A stretch of 64,000 bases of DNA, taken from the NCBI RefSeq assembly GCF_049532905.1, contig NZ_CP064032.1, positions 1,860,001-1,924,000 on the forward strand, in the 5' to 3' direction. Position numbers and translations under genes: made by a program. Below the pieces are notes generated by a model. It saw only the letters and a list, made by a program, of their open reading frames with translations, was not told the origin of the DNA and searched no databases. Within the stretch, counting starts at the first letter, position 1, and the number at the start of each line of letters is the position of its first letter. Of this stretch, positions 61,588 to 64,000 are shown one piece after another. The DNA comes from Dyella_B nitratireducens (GTDB lineage Bacteria > Pseudomonadota > Gammaproteobacteria > Xanthomonadales > Rhodanobacteraceae).

Positions 61588-62713
61588 GCTGGCTGTCCAC
61601 CAAGGCCGGTTGCGGGATGTCGCCTTCCGAACGCGTATCCACGTCCACCGTGACAGACAAACCGGGGACTAGCCGTTTGCGCGTCTGCTCATCCGTATGG
61701 ATGCGAATGCGCACCGGCACACGCTGCACGATCTTGGTGAAGTTGCCGGTGGCGTTTTCCGGTGGCAGCAACGCGAACTGCGAACCGGTGCCCGGCGCGA
61801 AGCTGTCGACCACGCCATGCAGGTCCGCATCGGGCAAAGCGTCCACATGCACCGTGGCCGGCTGGCCGGCGCGCATGCGCCCGATCTGCGTTTCCTTGAA
61901 GTTGGCGGTGAGATAGATGCTCTGCACCGGCACCACCGTCATCAGGCGCGTACCCGGCTGCGCATACTGCCCCACGCGCACGGTGCGGTCGCCGACACGG
62001 CCATTCAGCGAGCTGCGTATCAACGTATCTTGCAGATCCAGCTGCGACTGCTTGGCGGATGCCTGCGCAGCCTCCAGTTGCGCGCGTGCTTGCGCAATCT
62101 GCGCATTGAGATCGGCAACGCGCGCCTGCGCCTGATCCAACGCAGCCTTGTCGGCGGCTAGCGTGGCTCGCGCCTGGTCACGATTGCTGATCAGCACCGA
62201 CAACTGGTCGCCGCTCTCCGCACCGGTCTTCGCCAGCGGACCGTAGCGGCGTACTTCATCTTCCGCATGCTTTGAACTGACTTGCGCAACTTGCAGCTGT
62301 GCCCTGGCCTGTTCGATGGCGGCCTGCTGTTGCTGGATACCCGCCTGCGCACGCGCGATATCCGCCTGGCGTGCATCGACCGTGGCAGTGGCCTGATCGA
62401 GCGCCGCCTGGTACTGGCGGCTATCGAGCCGCACCAATGCGTCGCCTGCCTTGACCGTCGCGTTATCGCCCACGTAGACGTCGGTGACATAACCGCTGAC
62501 CTTGGGCGCCACCGTGACGCTGTCGGCCTGCAGGTAGGCATCATCGGTGCTCTGGATAAAGCGCCCGACAACCCACCAGTAGACCAGCGCCACCAGCCCT
62601 GCGATCGCCAGCAGAATGCAGATCGGCAGCAGAAACCGCGGCGCTTTCCGGCGCGGCGCAGCACCATTCGACGCATCACCCGATGCGCTGGTATTGGAAG
62701 GAGGCATGCCCAT
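61580..62713 (-). CDS. emrA: HlyD/EmrA-type membrane fusion protein
   Basis: A 377-aa periplasmic adaptor with one N-terminal helix (about residues 24-45), then STDDAYLQADSVTVAPKVSGYV, the classic EmrA/HlyD lipoyl start, a long coiled-coil (residues 100-220, Ala/Gln-rich) and a beta-barrel part with FAPGTGSQFALLPPENATGNFTKIVQRVPVRI, diagnostic for EmrA. It bridges EmrB and the NodT factor. ATG 62713 and ATG 62707 are both possible (AGGG 3 and 9 bases upstream). First gene of the operon. Confidence 0.9.
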   Translation of the reverse strand: MGMPPSNTSASGDASNGAAPRRKAPRFLLPICILLAIAGLVALVYWWVVGRFIQSTDDAYLQADSVTVAPKVSGYVTDVYVGDNATVKAGDALVRLDSRQYQAALDQATATVDARQADIARAQAGIQQQQAAIEQARAQLQVAQVSSKHAEDEVRRYGPLAKTGAESGDQLSVLISNRDQARATLAADKAALDQAQARVADLNAQIAQARAQLEAAQASAKQSQLDLQDTLIRSSLNGRVGDRTVRVGQYAQPGTRLMTVVPVQSIYLTANFKETQIGRMRAGQPATVHVDALPDADLHGVVDSFAPGTGSQFALLPPENATGNFTKIVQRVPVRIRIHTDEQTRKRLVPGLSVTVDVDTRSEGDIPQPALVDSQHG

Positions 62714-62727
62714 CGACCCTGAAATTA

Positions 62728-62769
62728 TTCCAGCTGGAAAATTTATTCCAATCGGTATAATTTTGTCAA
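62728..62769 (-). promoter_or_regulatory. emrA promoter with overlapping palindromic operator
   Basis: On the minus strand a perfect -35 TTGACA (plus 62769-62764), a 16-base spacer and a -10-like AATAAA (62747-62742). The 12-bp perfect palindrome TTCCAGCTGGAA at 62728-62739 covers the expected start site, where a TetR dimer would block transcription. Confidence 0.6.
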
Positions 62770-62812
62770 ATGCTATCTTTATCGGCAGAGAGTGGAGAAT
62801 CGAAATGACCCA

Positions 62813-62889
62813 GAGCCTGCTTTCATATGCCAGTCGCATGGCGGCCACCCAGGGGCAACGCGGAGTGCTTGGCATATGAAAGCAGGCTC
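62813..62889 (+). repeat. Perfect 20-bp inverted repeat spanning the regulator start codon
   Basis: Arms 62813-62832 and 62870-62889 are perfect complements (ends GAGCCTGC.../...GCAGGCTC, each with an internal CATATG). The right arm contains the ATG (62876) of the TetR-type gene. The 37-base loop holds the GGAG ribosome site. A transcript that includes both arms could hide the start codon. Confidence 0.75.
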
Positions 62890-63601
62890 TCCGACCAAGC
62901 GTCTTCGTCGCTCGACTGCCAGCGGATATGCACGTGGCGACGAAACCCGCCAGCGCATCATCGACGCCGCCATCCAGCTGTTCGGCGAACACGGCTTCAA
63001 GGACGCTTCCACGCGCGACATCGCGGCGGCGGCCGGCGTGAACGCACCGGCCCTGCAGTACTACTTTGAAAACAAGGAAGGCCTTTACAAAGCCTGCGCC
63101 GAATACATCACCGATGACCTGAAAGCTCGCTACGCACCGTCCATGAAACACGCCAAGGACGCGCTGAAAAACAACGCCGGCATCGAGGCGCTGATCGATG
63201 CCTACATGCATATGCAGGCGACGACGCTGGATAGCGTGCTGACGCAACCGCATCTCTCCAAGGGACGCCTCGTCGGGCGGGAACTGGCCGGCGAATCACC
63301 CAGGATTGCCTCGGAGATGCTGCAGCGAAAAATGAAGCAGCCGATCAACAAGCTGCTGCTTACGCTGCTTGCGCGCATCATGCATACCCGCCCCGACGAT
63401 GCCATCACGCGTATCCGGATGCTCACGCTGAAAGGCCTGGTGCTCGCGTTTTACTACCCACCGGGCGCCTGCCTGGAACTGCTTGAGTGGAAGGAAATCG
63501 ACGCCAACAAGAGCGCGATGATCAAGGCTTCGGTGCAGGAGCAGACGCGGACGTTGTTGATGAGCTGGCACGAAGCCGGTATGCGCAAAGACGCAGCGTA
63601 G
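62876..63601 (+). CDS. TetR-family regulator with CerR-like C-terminal domain
   Basis: A 241-aa repressor. The HTH is in GDETRQRIIDAAIQLFGEHGFKDASTRDIAAAAGVNAPALQYYF, the usual TetR layout; the C-terminal ligand domain (about residues 90-235) has the CerR-type phrasing SKGRLVGRELAGESP and MLTLKGLVLAFYYPPG. It is divergent from emrA and probably represses the pump genes until a substrate binds. ATG 62876 has GGAG 10 bases upstream; further 5' in-frame sequence only translates the inverted repeat. Confidence 0.88.
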   Translation: MKAGSPTKRLRRSTASGYARGDETRQRIIDAAIQLFGEHGFKDASTRDIAAAAGVNAPALQYYFENKEGLYKACAEYITDDLKARYAPSMKHAKDALKNNAGIEALIDAYMHMQATTLDSVLTQPHLSKGRLVGRELAGESPRIASEMLQRKMKQPINKLLLTLLARIMHTRPDDAITRIRMLTLKGLVLAFYYPPGACLELLEWKEIDANKSAMIKASVQEQTRTLLMSWHEAGMRKDAA

Positions 63602-63719
63602 GTTGGGGTGCAAACCCCAACATCGTGGACTCGATCGAGATGGCAATGTTGGGGTTTTCACCCCAACCTACGTTCCTGTCTCAATGGGTTGGGTTACGCT
63701 GCGCCAACCCAACCTACGC
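63597..63719 (+). repeat. Hairpin elements after the TetR-type gene
   Basis: CGTAGGTTGGGGTG (63597-63610) pairs with CACCCCAACCTACG (63659-63672), with inner CCCCAACAT/ATGTTGGGG; the TetR stop lies in the left arm. A second stem GGGTTGG/CCAACCC (63686-63710) follows, ending CAACCTACGC. The GTAGGTTGGG/TACGCTGCG wording is a repeat type common in Xanthomonadaceae, and may also terminate transcription. Confidence 0.6.
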
Positions 63720-63731
63720 ACTGAACGGCTG

Positions 63732-64000
63732 ATGCACACGTTCGTTGGCTTTCCCATGACGTTCTGGACCTTCGTCTACATCGCCGGCGCCGTGCAGGCG
63801 GCCTTGCTCGCTTTGACGCTTTGGCGTCGCCCCGCAAACCAGGCAGCCAACCATTTGCTGTCCATCTGGGTGGCACTGACCGGTGTGGATCTGGCGGTGA
63901 AAGCGCTGTATTGGCATCTGCTGTCGTCAGAATGGTTCCGCGCCTATCGCTTTGTTGCGCTCTTCCCGTTTCTCTACGGCAGCTTGTTCTATCTCTACGT
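63732..64000 (+). CDS. Start of a membrane AraC-type regulator (3' truncated by window)
   Basis: The frame is open from ATG 63732 to the end of the window (89 codons seen). It starts MHTFVGFPMTFWTFVYIAGA with hydrophobic helices, then QAALLALTLWRRPANQAAN, LTGVDLAVKALYWH and FPFLYGSLFYLY. This pattern matches the multi-helix N-terminal part of AraC-family regulators with a membrane sensor domain; the DNA-binding end lies outside. A 7-helix protein without HTH remains possible. Confidence 0.6.
   Translation, partial: MHTFVGFPMTFWTFVYIAGAVQAALLALTLWRRPANQAANHLLSIWVALTGVDLAVKALYWHLLSSEWFRAYRFVALFPFLYGSLFYLY

Noticed and set aside
1..64000. CRISPR arrays, tRNA or rRNA genes, phage integrase or attachment sites
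   Set aside because: No regularly spaced direct repeats, no cloverleaf T-loop motif and no integrase-like protein were found by eye.

Overview
The window is a 64 kb chromosomal stretch from a high-GC gammaproteobacterium, most likely Xanthomonadales (Rhodanobacteraceae/Xanthomonadaceae, a Dyella/Luteibacter/Rhodanobacter-like organism). The basis is the short signal-peptide Rhs-core protein, the TonB receptor paired with a glycosidase, CerR-type TetR control of an EmrAB/NodT pump, and the intergenic palindromes typical of that order. The genus is inference. I saw no rRNA, tRNA, CRISPR or complete insertion sequence.

Region 1 (1-33.5 kb) is a two-armed exopolysaccharide locus. The plus-strand arm opens with the 3' end of a polyketide synthase (AT end, ACP, PLP aminotransferase). 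It continues with a 2144-aa NRPS (C-A-T-C-A*-T) whose second adenylation domain has lost its catalytic motifs and which has no thioesterase. Mostly overlapping genes follow: a deacetylase, an O-antigen-ligase-like polymerase/ligase, a CapK-like ligase, three GT4 transferases, a second deacetylase, an unknown His-rich protein and a GT2 transferase. The minus-strand arm (33474 down to 22100) encodes Wza-like export, a chain-length determinant, a degenerate BY-kinase, an outer-membrane barrel protein, two exosortase-system-type hydrolases, GalE, a secreted candidate polysaccharide-cleaving enzyme, a flippase and a methyltransferase. The set resembles XrtA/PEP-CTERM exopolysaccharide loci, but no exosortase is visible. 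The most interesting hypothesis is that a beta-amino-acyl/peptidyl group made by the PKS-NRPS is attached to, or exported with, the glycan.

Between the two converging arms lies an AT-richer acquired island (19.2-21.7 kb): a short secreted Rhs-tip toxin candidate with an overlapping immunity candidate, a Tn3-family transposase remnant, two unknown genes and a chain of small hairpins.

Region 2 (33.7-41.5 kb) holds a YdcF-family protein, a long leader region, a TonB-dependent receptor and a GH92 mannosidase-family enzyme in which the expected catalytic Glu reads as Gln. Region 3 (41.5-47 kb) is a B-family (ba3-like) heme-copper oxidase operon with three multiheme cytochromes c and a 57-aa single-helix subunit, preceded by a perfect Anr/FNR box at class II spacing. 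Region 4 (47-57.2 kb) contains an SDR/LysR divergent pair, a three-gene DUF2235-unknown-MBL operon, a DUF4142 protein, a MauL-like cupredoxin with an output-less HAMP sensor, PPK2 and an OmpA-like lipoprotein. Region 5 (57.2-64 kb) starts with 1.2 kb of repeats, then an EmrA-EmrB-NodT efflux operon divergent from its TetR/CerR-like regulator, and ends in the start of a membrane AraC-type regulator.
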